NCBI GenBank assembly: GCA_002387205.1
Contig: DGLA01000010.1
Location: 438-64,437 of the forward strand
Length of the DNA: 64,000 nt
From: Stutzerimonas stutzeri
Lineage (GTDB): Bacteria > Pseudomonadota > Gammaproteobacteria > Pseudomonadales > Pseudomonadaceae
Direction: 5' to 3'
Shown here: piece after piece, positions 38,186 to 46,273 of the stretch
How the letters are laid out: every line of letters starts with the position of its first letter
Position numbering within the stretch: position 1 is the stretch's first letter
Notes under the pieces: generated by a model
Databases searched by the model: none
What the model was told of the DNA's origin: nothing
What the model saw: the letters and a program-made list of their open reading frames with translations, nothing else
Translations under genes and position numbers: made by a program

Positions 38186-39208
38186 ATGCCTCGCACGATC
38201 TGGAAGGGTGCCGTCAGTTTCGGTCTGGTCCATATTCCCGTGGCCCTGGTGCCCGCCACGACCCGCTCGGGAATCGATTTCGACTGGCTGGACAAGCGCA
38301 GCATGGACCGGGTGGGCTACAAGCGCATCAACAAGACCACCGGCGAAGACATCCAGAGCGAGAACATCGTCAAGGGTGTCGAGTACGAAAAGGGCAACTA
38401 CGTCGTGATCAGCGATGACGAGATCAAGGCAGCCCACCCGAAGGCCACGCAGACGGTGGACATCGTTGCCTTCGTCGACTCGAAGGACATTTCCTTTCTC
38501 TATATCGATACGCCGTATTACCTGACGCCCGATCGCCGTGGCGAGAAGGTCTACGCACTGCTGCGTGAAACGCTAATCCAGACCGGCAAGGTCGGGATCG
38601 CCAATGTGGTGCTGCGCAACAAGCAGCACCTGGCGGTGGTGATGCCGCTGGGCAAGGCGCTGGTGATGAATACCTTGCGCTGGGCCGAAGAGGTTCGCGG
38701 TGTCGAATACCTCGAGATGAAGGACGAGGCGCTCAATGCCGATCTGAACCCGAGGGAGCTCGACATGGCTAAGCGGTTGGTAGAGGACATGAGCGAAGAC
38801 TGGAATCCCGATCAGTACAAGGACACCTTCCAGGACCAGATCATGGACCTGGTCGAAACCAAGGCGCGCGAAGGCAAGATCGAGGCAGTGGGTGGGCCGG
38901 AGGAAGCCGTGGATCGGCGCAGCGCCGATGTCATCGACCTTACCGAACTGCTCAAGCGCAGTCTGGCGGGAAAGTCGGCGGCCAGGAAGCCAGCGCCCGC
39001 CGAGCAGGTTGAGGACGGGGGCGAGGACGACGACAGCGAAGAAGCCTCACCGGCAAAGCGAACCGCAAGCAAAACTGCAACCAGCAAAGCCAAGGCGCCG
39101 GCGAAGCCCACCGCAAGCAAGACCGCCACGAGCAAAACCTCGACAGCGCGCAAGACGGGCACCAGCAAGGCCAGTACCAGCAAGCCCAGCAGCAAGAAAG
39201 CGAGCTGA
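38186..39208 (+). CDS. ku: Non-homologous end-joining protein Ku
   Basis: A 340-residue bacterial Ku with the core domain at about 1-255 (start MPRTIWKGAVSFGLVHIPVA; DTPYYLTPDRRGEKVYALLR). It forms a homodimeric ring on DNA ends and recruits LigD. Residues about 258-340 form a low-complexity Lys/Ala/Thr/Ser tail with repeated ASKTATSK-like units, similar to histone H1 tails. Such tails modulate DNA retention in other Ku proteins. The gene is 15 bp upstream of the polymerase-domain gene, consistent with a joint repair role, likely in stationary phase. Confidence 0.95.
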   Translation: MPRTIWKGAVSFGLVHIPVALVPATTRSGIDFDWLDKRSMDRVGYKRINKTTGEDIQSENIVKGVEYEKGNYVVISDDEIKAAHPKATQTVDIVAFVDSKDISFLYIDTPYYLTPDRRGEKVYALLRETLIQTGKVGIANVVLRNKQHLAVVMPLGKALVMNTLRWAEEVRGVEYLEMKDEALNADLNPRELDMAKRLVEDMSEDWNPDQYKDTFQDQIMDLVETKAREGKIEAVGGPEEAVDRRSADVIDLTELLKRSLAGKSAARKPAPAEQVEDGGEDDDSEEASPAKRTASKTATSKAKAPAKPTASKTATSKTSTARKTGTSKASTSKPSSKKAS

Positions 39209-39223
39209 CGATGAGGAATCTGC

Positions 39224-40144
39224 ATGCCTGACAAGTCCGGCAAGAGCCGTCCCGATGTCGGCGGTATCGGCATCAGCAACCCGCAGCGTGTCATCGATGA
39301 CCGGAGTGGCGTCACCAAGCTGCAGCTCGCGCAGTACTATCTGGCCGTAGGGGAGTGGCTGATGCCGCATCTGGCCAAGCGCCCGCTTTCAATTGTCCGT
39401 GCGCCTGACGGCGTCAGTGGTGAAAGTTTTTTCCAGCGCCACTGCGGGCGCCTGAAGATGCCGCACATGCGCGTGCTGGATAAGTCACTCGACCCCGAGC
39501 ACGCCCGCCTCATCCAGGCCGACAGCGTGACCGCGGTGGTCGAGGCAGCGCAGATGGGCACCATCGAGTTTCACACCTGGAATGCACGCAGCGATCGCAT
39601 CGACAGGCCGGATCGGATGGTTTTCGACCTGGATCCCGACCCCGAACTGCCGTGGTCGAGCATGATCGAGGCGACCACCATGACCCTCGATCTGCTCGGA
39701 GAGCTGGGTCTTCGTGCGTTTCTCAAAACCAGCGGCGGGCGCGGTATGCATGTCGTGGTGCCCATCGAGCGACGCCAGAGCTGGGACCTGGTCAATGATT
39801 TCGCCCGTGGCGTCACGGTGCGCCTGGCAAAGGAGGCACCGGAGCAGATCGTGGCGAAGATGGGGCCTAAGAATCGCGTCGGCAGGATTTTCGTCGACTA
39901 CCTGCGCAATCAGCGTGGGGCCAGTACTGTTGCCGCTTATTCGGCACGAGCTCGACCGGGGCTGCCGGTTTCCGTACCCATCACCGTCGACGAGCTGGAC
40001 CGGATCAGCGGCGCCGACCATTGGAACATCTTCAACGTTCGCGAGCGCCTCGATGCCCAGTCACTCGATCCCTGGGCCGAGTACGCTTCTACCCGCCAGT
40101 CTCTCTCCGCACAGCTTTTGCGCGAGCTCGCTGCACGGCAGTGA
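39224..40144 (+). CDS. Stand-alone LigD-type polymerase/primase domain (NHEJ)
   Basis: A 306-residue archaeo-eukaryotic primase-fold polymerase equivalent to the PolDom of LigD, without ligase or phosphoesterase domains. The metal-binding Asp135-x-Asp137 pair is in MVFDLDPDPELPW, the nucleotide-binding SGGRGMHVVVPI follows, and RIFVDYLRNQRG carries the third Asp. It would add nucleotides, with a preference for ribonucleotides, at break ends bridged by Ku. Separate PolDom proteins are known in some bacteria beside a full LigD; no ligase gene is in this window, so one should be elsewhere. It follows ku closely. Confidence 0.88.
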   Translation: MPDKSGKSRPDVGGIGISNPQRVIDDRSGVTKLQLAQYYLAVGEWLMPHLAKRPLSIVRAPDGVSGESFFQRHCGRLKMPHMRVLDKSLDPEHARLIQADSVTAVVEAAQMGTIEFHTWNARSDRIDRPDRMVFDLDPDPELPWSSMIEATTMTLDLLGELGLRAFLKTSGGRGMHVVVPIERRQSWDLVNDFARGVTVRLAKEAPEQIVAKMGPKNRVGRIFVDYLRNQRGASTVAAYSARARPGLPVSVPITVDELDRISGADHWNIFNVRERLDAQSLDPWAEYASTRQSLSAQLLRELAARQ

Positions 40145-40301
40145 CGCGACCGATGACCTGTCCATCGCAGTACCTTGAACTAGGCTTGCATCAGCGTAGC
40201 GAGGATACGCCGCCCCGTCTGTCCCTCTGAAGGAACCATTCCAGAGCGGTCGCAGTCGACCCATCTGATGGGGAAAACATAATTAGAAACAGGAGATACC
40301 G
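40145..40301 (+). promoter_or_regulatory. fdoG upstream region
   Basis: 157 bp with no gene separates the NHEJ genes from formate dehydrogenase and should contain the fdo promoter. The end of the region (AGGAGATACCGATG) holds a strong ribosome-binding site. I see no clear FNR or NarL site. Confidence 0.35.
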
Positions 40302-43300
40302 ATGACCGTGCGAGTATCCCGGCGACAGTTCCTGAAGTTCGGTGCGGCTGGTGTAGGTGCATCGAGCATGGCCATGATGGGATTTGCGCCTGATGAAGCC
40401 GTCGCGTCGATTCGTCACTTCAAACTGACCGGCGCAAGAATGACCCGCAATATCTGCACCTACTGCTCGGTAGGCTGCGGCATGTTGCTCTACTCCCGTG
40501 GAGATGGCGCGATCAACGTGATCGACGAGATCTACCATGTCGAAGGCGACCCTGATCATCCGGTCAGTCGCGGATCGCTTTGCCCCCGGGGCGCCGGGGT
40601 GCTGGACTTCATCAAGAGTGAGTCGCGGGTCAAGTACCCGGAAGTCCGCGAGCCCTATACCAATGAATGGAAGCGCATCAGCTGGGAAGAGGCCTTTGCG
40701 CGCATCGCCCGGCATATGAAGGATGACCGCGACCGCAATTTCGAGACCCATGACGAGCAGGGCCGGCTGGTCAACCGCTGGATGACCACATCGATGGTAG
40801 CGGCTTCGGCCTGTACCAACGAGACGGCCTATCTCACCCAGAAGATCACCCGCGCACTCGGCATCCTTAAACTCGACAACCAGGCGCGCGTTTGACACGG
40901 ACCAACGGTGGCAGGTCTTGCCCCAACATTTGGTCGCGGTGCCATGACGAATCACTGGACCGACATTGCCAACGCCAATGTCATCCTGTCGATGGGCGGC
41001 AATTCGGCTGAAGCACACCCTGTAGGCTTCCGCTGGGTCATGCATGCCAAGCAGCGCAGCAATGCGGTGCTGATCTCGATCGACCCGCGGTTCAACCGCA
41101 CCACGGCGGTGGCCGACTATCACGCCTGGCTCCGTACCGGGACGGATATCGTGTTCCTCGGTGGTTTCATCAACTACCTGATCGAAACCGACCGCTATGC
41201 CCATGAGTATGTGCGCGAATACACCGACGCGAGCCTGATCGTCGCCGAGGGATTCGGTTTCGAAGAAGGGTTGTTCACCGGTTATAACCCGGCCGATCGA
41301 ACCTACGACCGCGAGACCTGGAATTTCGAGCTCGACGAAAGCGGCTTCGCCCGCACCGACCCGACCTTGCAGCATCCTCGTTGTGTCTTGCAGCTGATGC
41401 GTCAGCATTACAGCCGCTACAGCGTCGATCAGGTGGAAAACATTTGCGGCATGCCCAGGGAAAAGGTGCTGGAACTCTGGGACTTGATGGCGACCACATC
41501 GGCACCCGACAAGACCATGACGATCCTCTACGCCTTGGGCTGGACACAGCACACCATCGGCTCGCAGATCATCCGTTGCGGGGCCATGGTGCAGTTGCTG
41601 CTGGGTAACATGGGCATGCCGGGCGGTGGTGTTAACGCACTGCGCGGGCATTCCAACATCCAGGGGCTTACAGACATCGGCCTGCTGTCGAACCTGCTGC
41701 CGGGCTACATGAATTTGCCGTCGGTCAATCTGCAGTCCTACGAGGACTACATGAAGACGCGGGTCAAGCTCCCGTTGCTCGAGGGCGAGGTGTCGTACTG
41801 GAAGTTCTACGAGCGTTTCTTCGTCAGCCTGATGAAGGACTGGTATGGCGATGTGGCCACCAGGGAAAACAACTGGTGCTACGACTGGCTGCCCAAGCTC
41901 TCCGAGCCGATCTATGACGTGCTGTATGCCATCAACGACATGACGCTGGGCAAGATGACCGGCGCGTTCTGTCAGGGCTTCAACATCCTGGCGGCGTTCC
42001 CGAACAAGGCCAAGGTCATGGACGGCCTGTCCAAGCTGAAATTCCTTGTGATCATGGATCCCCTCACCGTGGAGACCGGCGAGTTCTGGAAGAACTTCGG
42101 CGAGTATCACGATGTCGACCCGTCGCAGATCGCCACTGAGGTATTCCGGCTGCCGACCACCTGCTTCGCTGAGGACGACGGTTCCATCACCAACAGTGCA
42201 CGTTGGCTGCAATGGCATGAGCGCGCCGTGCCTGGCCCTGGCGAGTCGATGACCGATACCGAGATTCTGGGTGAGGTCATGTTGCGTCTGAAGCATATGT
42301 ACCAGGAGGAGGGCGGTGCCTTCCCCGATCCGATTCTGAACCTGAGCTGGAACTACAAGGTGCCGGAGTTTCCGAAGGCCTCTGAACTGGCCATGGAGTA
42401 CAACGGCCGGGCGCTGGCGGATATCACCGACGACAGCGGCAGGGTCATACGGCGCAAAGGTGAGCAGCTTCAGGACTTCAGTGAACTGCGCGCTGACGGC
42501 TCGACTGCCTGTGGTTGCTGGATCTACTCCGGCGCCTGGACCGAACAGGGCAACATGATGGCCCGTCGCGACAACTCGGACCCCTACAACACGGGTAACA
42601 CCCTGGGTTGGGCCTGGGCCTGGCCGATGAACCGTCGACTGCTCTATAACCGCGCTTCGGCGCGTCCCGACGGGACGCCATGGGCGCCCAACAAGGCGTT
42701 CATCTGGTGGAACGGCGAGCGCTGGACGGGCGCCGATGTGCCCGACTTCCCGGTGACGTCACCGCCCTCTCAAGGTGTCGGTCCCTTCATCGTCACGCAG
42801 ACCGGGCGTGGGCATTTCTTTGCCTGCGAGTGGTTGAACGAAGGGCCTTTCCCTGAGCACTACGAGCCCATGGAAACCCCGATCGACCGCAACCCGCTGA
42901 GCCCGAACAATCCGCTGGCGTTGCACAATCCCATCGCCCGTGTGTTCGAGCAGGATCGTGACTCGTTCGGTTCGAACACGGAGTTTCCCTATGCCGCGAC
43001 CACCTACCGTCTGACCGAGCACTTCCATTACTGGACGACTCACGTTCGGCTCAACGCCATCGCCCAGCCTGAAAAGTTCATCGAGATGAGCGATGTTCTG
43101 GCCGGGGAGCTGGGTATTGCCGCTGGCGACCGGGTAAAGGTCAGCTCCAAGCGGGGCTACATCACAGCGGTGGCAGTGGTGACAAAGCGCATGGTGCCGC
43201 TCGAAATCGACGGGCGCACGGTGCATCACATCGGCATTCCGATTCACTGGGGCTTCAAGGGTGTGGCGAAAAAAGCGCACCTCACCAATACCCTGACGCC

Positions 43301-43382
43301 GTTCGTGGGCGACGGTAATACCCAGACGCCAGAGTTCAAGTCGTTTCTGGTGAACGTGGAGAAAGTGGGAGGGACCGTCTGA
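40302..43382 (+). CDS. fdoG: Formate dehydrogenase major subunit, selenoprotein (FdoG/FdnG type)
   Basis: A 1026-residue molybdo/tungsto-bis-PGD enzyme oxidising formate to CO2 at the periplasmic face. A Tat signal (SRRQFLKFG, residues 6-14) is followed by a [4Fe-4S] ligand set Cys52, Cys55, Cys59 and Cys94. The coding sequence contains an in-frame TGA at 40893-40895 (codon 198) in the context ARV-U-HGPTVAGLAPTFGRG, the conserved active-site selenocysteine. The downstream hairpin is described separately. Read conventionally, the gene would split into 197- and 824-residue frames, which is not a real break. The stop overlaps fdoH by 1 bp (TGATG). Confidence 0.95.
40893..40940 (+). promoter_or_regulatory. 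Selenocysteine UGA codon and SECIS element of fdoG
   Basis: Directly after the TGA (40893-40895), outer arms GACCAA (40900-40905) and TTGGTC (40930-40935) enclose an apical stem GGCA / TGCC with loop GGTCT (40914-40918). This is the SelB-binding architecture of the E. coli fdhF/fdnG SECIS, including the G-G-U-C-U loop. Confidence 0.93.
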
Positions 43383-44317
43383 TGCGAGGCGACCAGATCA
43401 ATCTGCAGAACATCATCGCGCGCTCGGCGACGACCACCCCATCCCCGCAAGTGCGCCACGGCGCGGTGGACAAGGTCACCAAGCTTATCGACGTGTCCGT
43501 CTGCATCGGCTGCAAGGCTTGCCAGGTGGCCTGTTCGGAGTGGAACGACCTGCGTGACGAGGTGGGAGAGTGCGACGGGACCTACAACAATCCCCAGGAC
43601 CTGACCGCCGAGTCCTTCGAGGTCATGCGCTTCTCTGAATACGAGGACGAGCAGGGCAACCTGGAATGGCTGATCCGCAAGGACAATTGCATGCACTGCG
43701 CCGAGCCAGGGTGCCTCAAGGCTTGCCCGTCGCCCGGCGCAATCGTGCAATACGCCAACGGTATCGTCGATTTCAATTCCGAGCATTGCATCGGCTGTGG
43801 CTATTGCGTTGCGGGTTGTCCCTTCGATATTCCCCGCATATCGAAGAAGGACAACAAGGCCTACAAGTGCACGCTATGTTCCGACCGGGTCTATCACGGC
43901 CTGGAGCCGGCGTGCGTCAAGAGCTGCCCGACCTCGGCCATCATGTTCGGCACCAAGGAAGACATGCTCGACTACGGTGCCCATCGGGTGGCGGACCTGC
44001 AGGGGCGTGGCTATGCAAACGCCGGTATCTACGATCCGCCAGGGGTCGGTGGTACCCATGTGGTCTATGTGCTGCAACACAACGACAAGCCGGAGATCTA
44101 CAGCGGCTTGCCGCGTGACCCGCATATCGCGCCAACGGTCGAGCTCTGGAAAGGCGTGACCAAACCGATCATGTCGGTTGCGCTGGGCATGTCCGTGCTC
44201 GCTGGCTTTTTCCATTACGTGATGAAAGGGCCCAAGGAAGAACCGGAAGACGACCCCGACCCAGAGATGGCGTCGGCCGACCGAGACCTGGATCGTCGCG
44301 GGGAGGACCGGCTATGA
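43382..44317 (+). CDS. fdoH: Formate dehydrogenase iron-sulfur (beta) subunit
   Basis: A 311-residue electron-transfer subunit with four [4Fe-4S] ferredoxin-type motifs, including CIGCKACQVACSEWNDLR, CMHCAEPGCLKACP, CIGCGYCVAGCPFDIP and CTLCSDRVYHGLEPACVKSC. A single C-terminal membrane helix (about 255-278) anchors it. It carries electrons from FdoG to the cytochrome b subunit. It starts on the last base of fdoG and overlaps fdoI by 4 bp, so the three subunits are translationally coupled. Confidence 0.95.
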   Translation: MRGDQINLQNIIARSATTTPSPQVRHGAVDKVTKLIDVSVCIGCKACQVACSEWNDLRDEVGECDGTYNNPQDLTAESFEVMRFSEYEDEQGNLEWLIRKDNCMHCAEPGCLKACPSPGAIVQYANGIVDFNSEHCIGCGYCVAGCPFDIPRISKKDNKAYKCTLCSDRVYHGLEPACVKSCPTSAIMFGTKEDMLDYGAHRVADLQGRGYANAGIYDPPGVGGTHVVYVLQHNDKPEIYSGLPRDPHIAPTVELWKGVTKPIMSVALGMSVLAGFFHYVMKGPKEEPEDDPDPEMASADRDLDRRGEDRL

Positions 44318-45006
44318 GCCATTCCAACGTCAAGCACGGCATTCTCCGTTACGGCTGGTGGACACGGGTCAACCACTGGCTCATCGCGATCAGCTTCACG
44401 CTGCTCGTGCTGAGCGGGCTTGCCCTGTTCTACCCGGCCTTCTTTGGGCTGACCGCGCTATTCGGCGGACCAGAGCCGACACGCATCGTGCATCCGTATA
44501 TCGGCGTGTTCATGTCGCTGTTCTTCGTCATTCAGGCGGTGCGCTTCTTTGGCGACAACCTGATCCGTCGTCACGATGTGCAATGGATGAAGCAGATCCG
44601 CGACGTACTGGCCAACCGCGACGAGCGGTTGCCGCCGGTGGGCAAGAACAACGCCGGACAGAAGCTGGTGTACTGGATCTTTCTCGCCACCGTCCCGGTG
44701 CTGCTGGTCACCGGCATTGTGCTCTGGCGCCCCTGGATCGCGGATGGCATGCCCGTCTGGGCCCTGCGCTGGGCCGTGACCATCCATGCCTACACCGCCT
44801 TCATCGCGATCATCACCCTGGTCATCCATATCTATTCGGCGATCTGGGTGAAGGGGTCTGTGCGAGCGATGACACAGGGTCGGGTCAGCCACGCCTGGGC
44901 ACGTCACCATCATGGGCTCTGGTACGACGAAGTGCGCCGCAAGGAGGGACATGAGGACCCGAGCGGTCTTTCGCCCAATCGCGACGTACCGTCGAAACGA
45001 ACTTGA
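44314..45006 (+). CDS. fdoI: Formate dehydrogenase cytochrome b556 (gamma) subunit
   Basis: A 230-residue membrane subunit with four hydrophobic segments. It carries di-heme ligand histidines, including RVNHWLIAISFTLLVLSG, and a conserved HAYTAFIAIITLVIHIYSAI near the C-terminus. It passes electrons to quinone. ATG overlaps the fdoH stop (ATGA). fdhE follows after 9 bp. Confidence 0.93.
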   Translation: MSHSNVKHGILRYGWWTRVNHWLIAISFTLLVLSGLALFYPAFFGLTALFGGPEPTRIVHPYIGVFMSLFFVIQAVRFFGDNLIRRHDVQWMKQIRDVLANRDERLPPVGKNNAGQKLVYWIFLATVPVLLVTGIVLWRPWIADGMPVWALRWAVTIHAYTAFIAIITLVIHIYSAIWVKGSVRAMTQGRVSHAWARHHHGLWYDEVRRKEGHEDPSGLSPNRDVPSKRT

Positions 45007-45015
45007 GGAGTTGCA

Positions 45016-45945
45016 GTGAACCACTCTTACGGAAGTGCGCCTTCAGGGATCATGGAGGCGCCGAATGTGGTGTTGCCGGATGCCAAAGTCTTCAGCAAGC
45101 GTGCAACGCGGTTGCGTGAACTGGTCCAGCAGGTGCCGCCACTGGATGAGTTTCTCGCCTTCATGGCACGGCTGGTCCAAGCCCAGCATCAGGTACTCAG
45201 CGAGCGTGAGCCGGCCTGGACACCGGCAGAAGATGCCTTTGATCAGGCGCTCAAGCACGGTATGCCGCCCCTTGGTGCCCAGGCACTGAAACCCGATGTG
45301 CAATGGCAGGGCGAGCTGTTGGCGATGCTCGACGCCATGGAATTGCATGTGGGCGAACGTCAGAGGCCGTTACTGCGCACCTTGCGCGACATGAACCAGC
45401 GGCAACTCGATGCGCTGGCTGACGAGGTACTCCAGTGCACGCCCGGCGATGAAGGCACCCGGCCCTTGCTGCCGCTGATAGCCGCCGCACTGCAGGTCAG
45501 CTGGGTGCGACTGGCCATGGCATTGCCCCGGGCACCCGACAAACCGGTCGGGGAGGCAAAAGGGCTTTGCCCTTGTTGCGGTTCGCCGCCGGTTGCCAGT
45601 GTGATCCACAACGAGCGCCATCGTGCCGGGGTGCGTTACCTGCATTGCTCCCTCTGCGCTACCGAGTGGCATCTGGAACGCATCAAGTGCAGCGTCTGTG
45701 ATAGTGGGGCGAAGTTGCTCTACATGAAACTTGACGACGAGCAGGGCAAGTCGTTTCTGCCCGTCCAGGCCGAAACCTGCGGCGAGTGTCACAGCTACCT
45801 GAAAGTCATGCAGCGTGAAGAGCACGGACGAGCCGATCCCGTCGCGGATGATCTGGCCAGCCTTGCCCTCGACCTGTTGCTGGCCGAGCAGGACGACTAT
45901 GGGCGCAGCGGGTACAACCCCTTGCTGATCGCCGGTGGTGACTAG
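45016..45945 (+). CDS. fdhE: Formate dehydrogenase accessory protein FdhE, GTG start
   Basis: A 309-residue cytoplasmic accessory protein needed for assembly or activity of membrane-bound formate dehydrogenases. A rubredoxin-like zinc region with four Cys pairs is clear (LCPCCGSPP, HCSLCATEWH, CSVCDSG, CGECHSYL). The C-terminus DDLASLALDLLLAEQ is typical. The start is GTG at 45016, with GAGGAG 6 nt upstream; no ATG fits better. It is the last gene of the fdo operon. Confidence 0.93.
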   Translation: MNHSYGSAPSGIMEAPNVVLPDAKVFSKRATRLRELVQQVPPLDEFLAFMARLVQAQHQVLSEREPAWTPAEDAFDQALKHGMPPLGAQALKPDVQWQGELLAMLDAMELHVGERQRPLLRTLRDMNQRQLDALADEVLQCTPGDEGTRPLLPLIAAALQVSWVRLAMALPRAPDKPVGEAKGLCPCCGSPPVASVIHNERHRAGVRYLHCSLCATEWHLERIKCSVCDSGAKLLYMKLDDEQGKSFLPVQAETCGECHSYLKVMQREEHGRADPVADDLASLALDLLLAEQDDYGRSGYNPLLIAGGD

Positions 45946-46273
45946 CGGGCCATGCTGCCAAGGCTGCTGCTTTAGTCGGGTCCGGCCTGGCGGGCCGTCT
46001 GTTTCAGACGGGTCCCGGACGCAGGCCCGGCCTGGCACGCCATCTCTTATGGATCCCATCGCTCCCCCGGGCATCGCGAAACAAGCGCAGCGGCTCTGTG
46101 TCAAGCGGTAGCGACTGTTCGGGCTGAACTTTTAAGGCCTCCCTTGGTTCGGAAGAACAGAGCTTGAGAAAGCCCGCACGATGGGTTTTCCGCCGATAAA
46201 CCAGGCTGCTCGATCCCTTGGAGCCGAGCAGCCTGGTTCTGTTTCGCAGCGATTTGCCCAGGAGCCCCGTTCG
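45946..46273 (+). other. fdhE-glgE intergenic region with two hairpins
   Basis: 328 bp without a gene. A hairpin with stem CCGTCTG-TTT-CAGACGG (45995-46011), enclosed by GTCCGG/CCGGAC (45980-45985, 46015-46020), lies 35 nt after fdhE and may end its transcript, though no T-run follows. A second, longer hairpin is listed separately. The glgE promoter must lie between or be bypassed by read-through. Confidence 0.55.
46199..46238 (+). terminator. Long terminator-like hairpin in the glgE leader
   Basis: A perfect 14-bp inverted repeat (AACCAGGCTGCTCG / CGAGCAGCCTGGTT) with a 12-nt loop, preceded by AAA and followed by CTGTTTCG, ends 35 nt before the glgE start codon. It looks like an intrinsic terminator, and its placement would make it an attenuator if the glgE promoter lies upstream. 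Confidence 0.7.

Noticed and set aside
40893..40907. Apparent nonsense mutation splitting formate dehydrogenase into 197- and 824-residue frames
   Set aside because: The TGA is at the conserved selenocysteine site and is followed by a SECIS hairpin; the two frames are in phase, so it is one gene.
40191..42296. 701-residue open frame on the minus strand
   Set aside because: It is the antisense shadow of fdoG, a product of GC-rich third positions, with no protein family resemblance.
46181..46273. Extended GlgE N-terminus from 46181
   Set aside because: It would translate the 14-bp hairpin and lacks a ribosome-binding site; the ATG at 46274 has AGGAG and puts the catalytic residues at the usual family positions.
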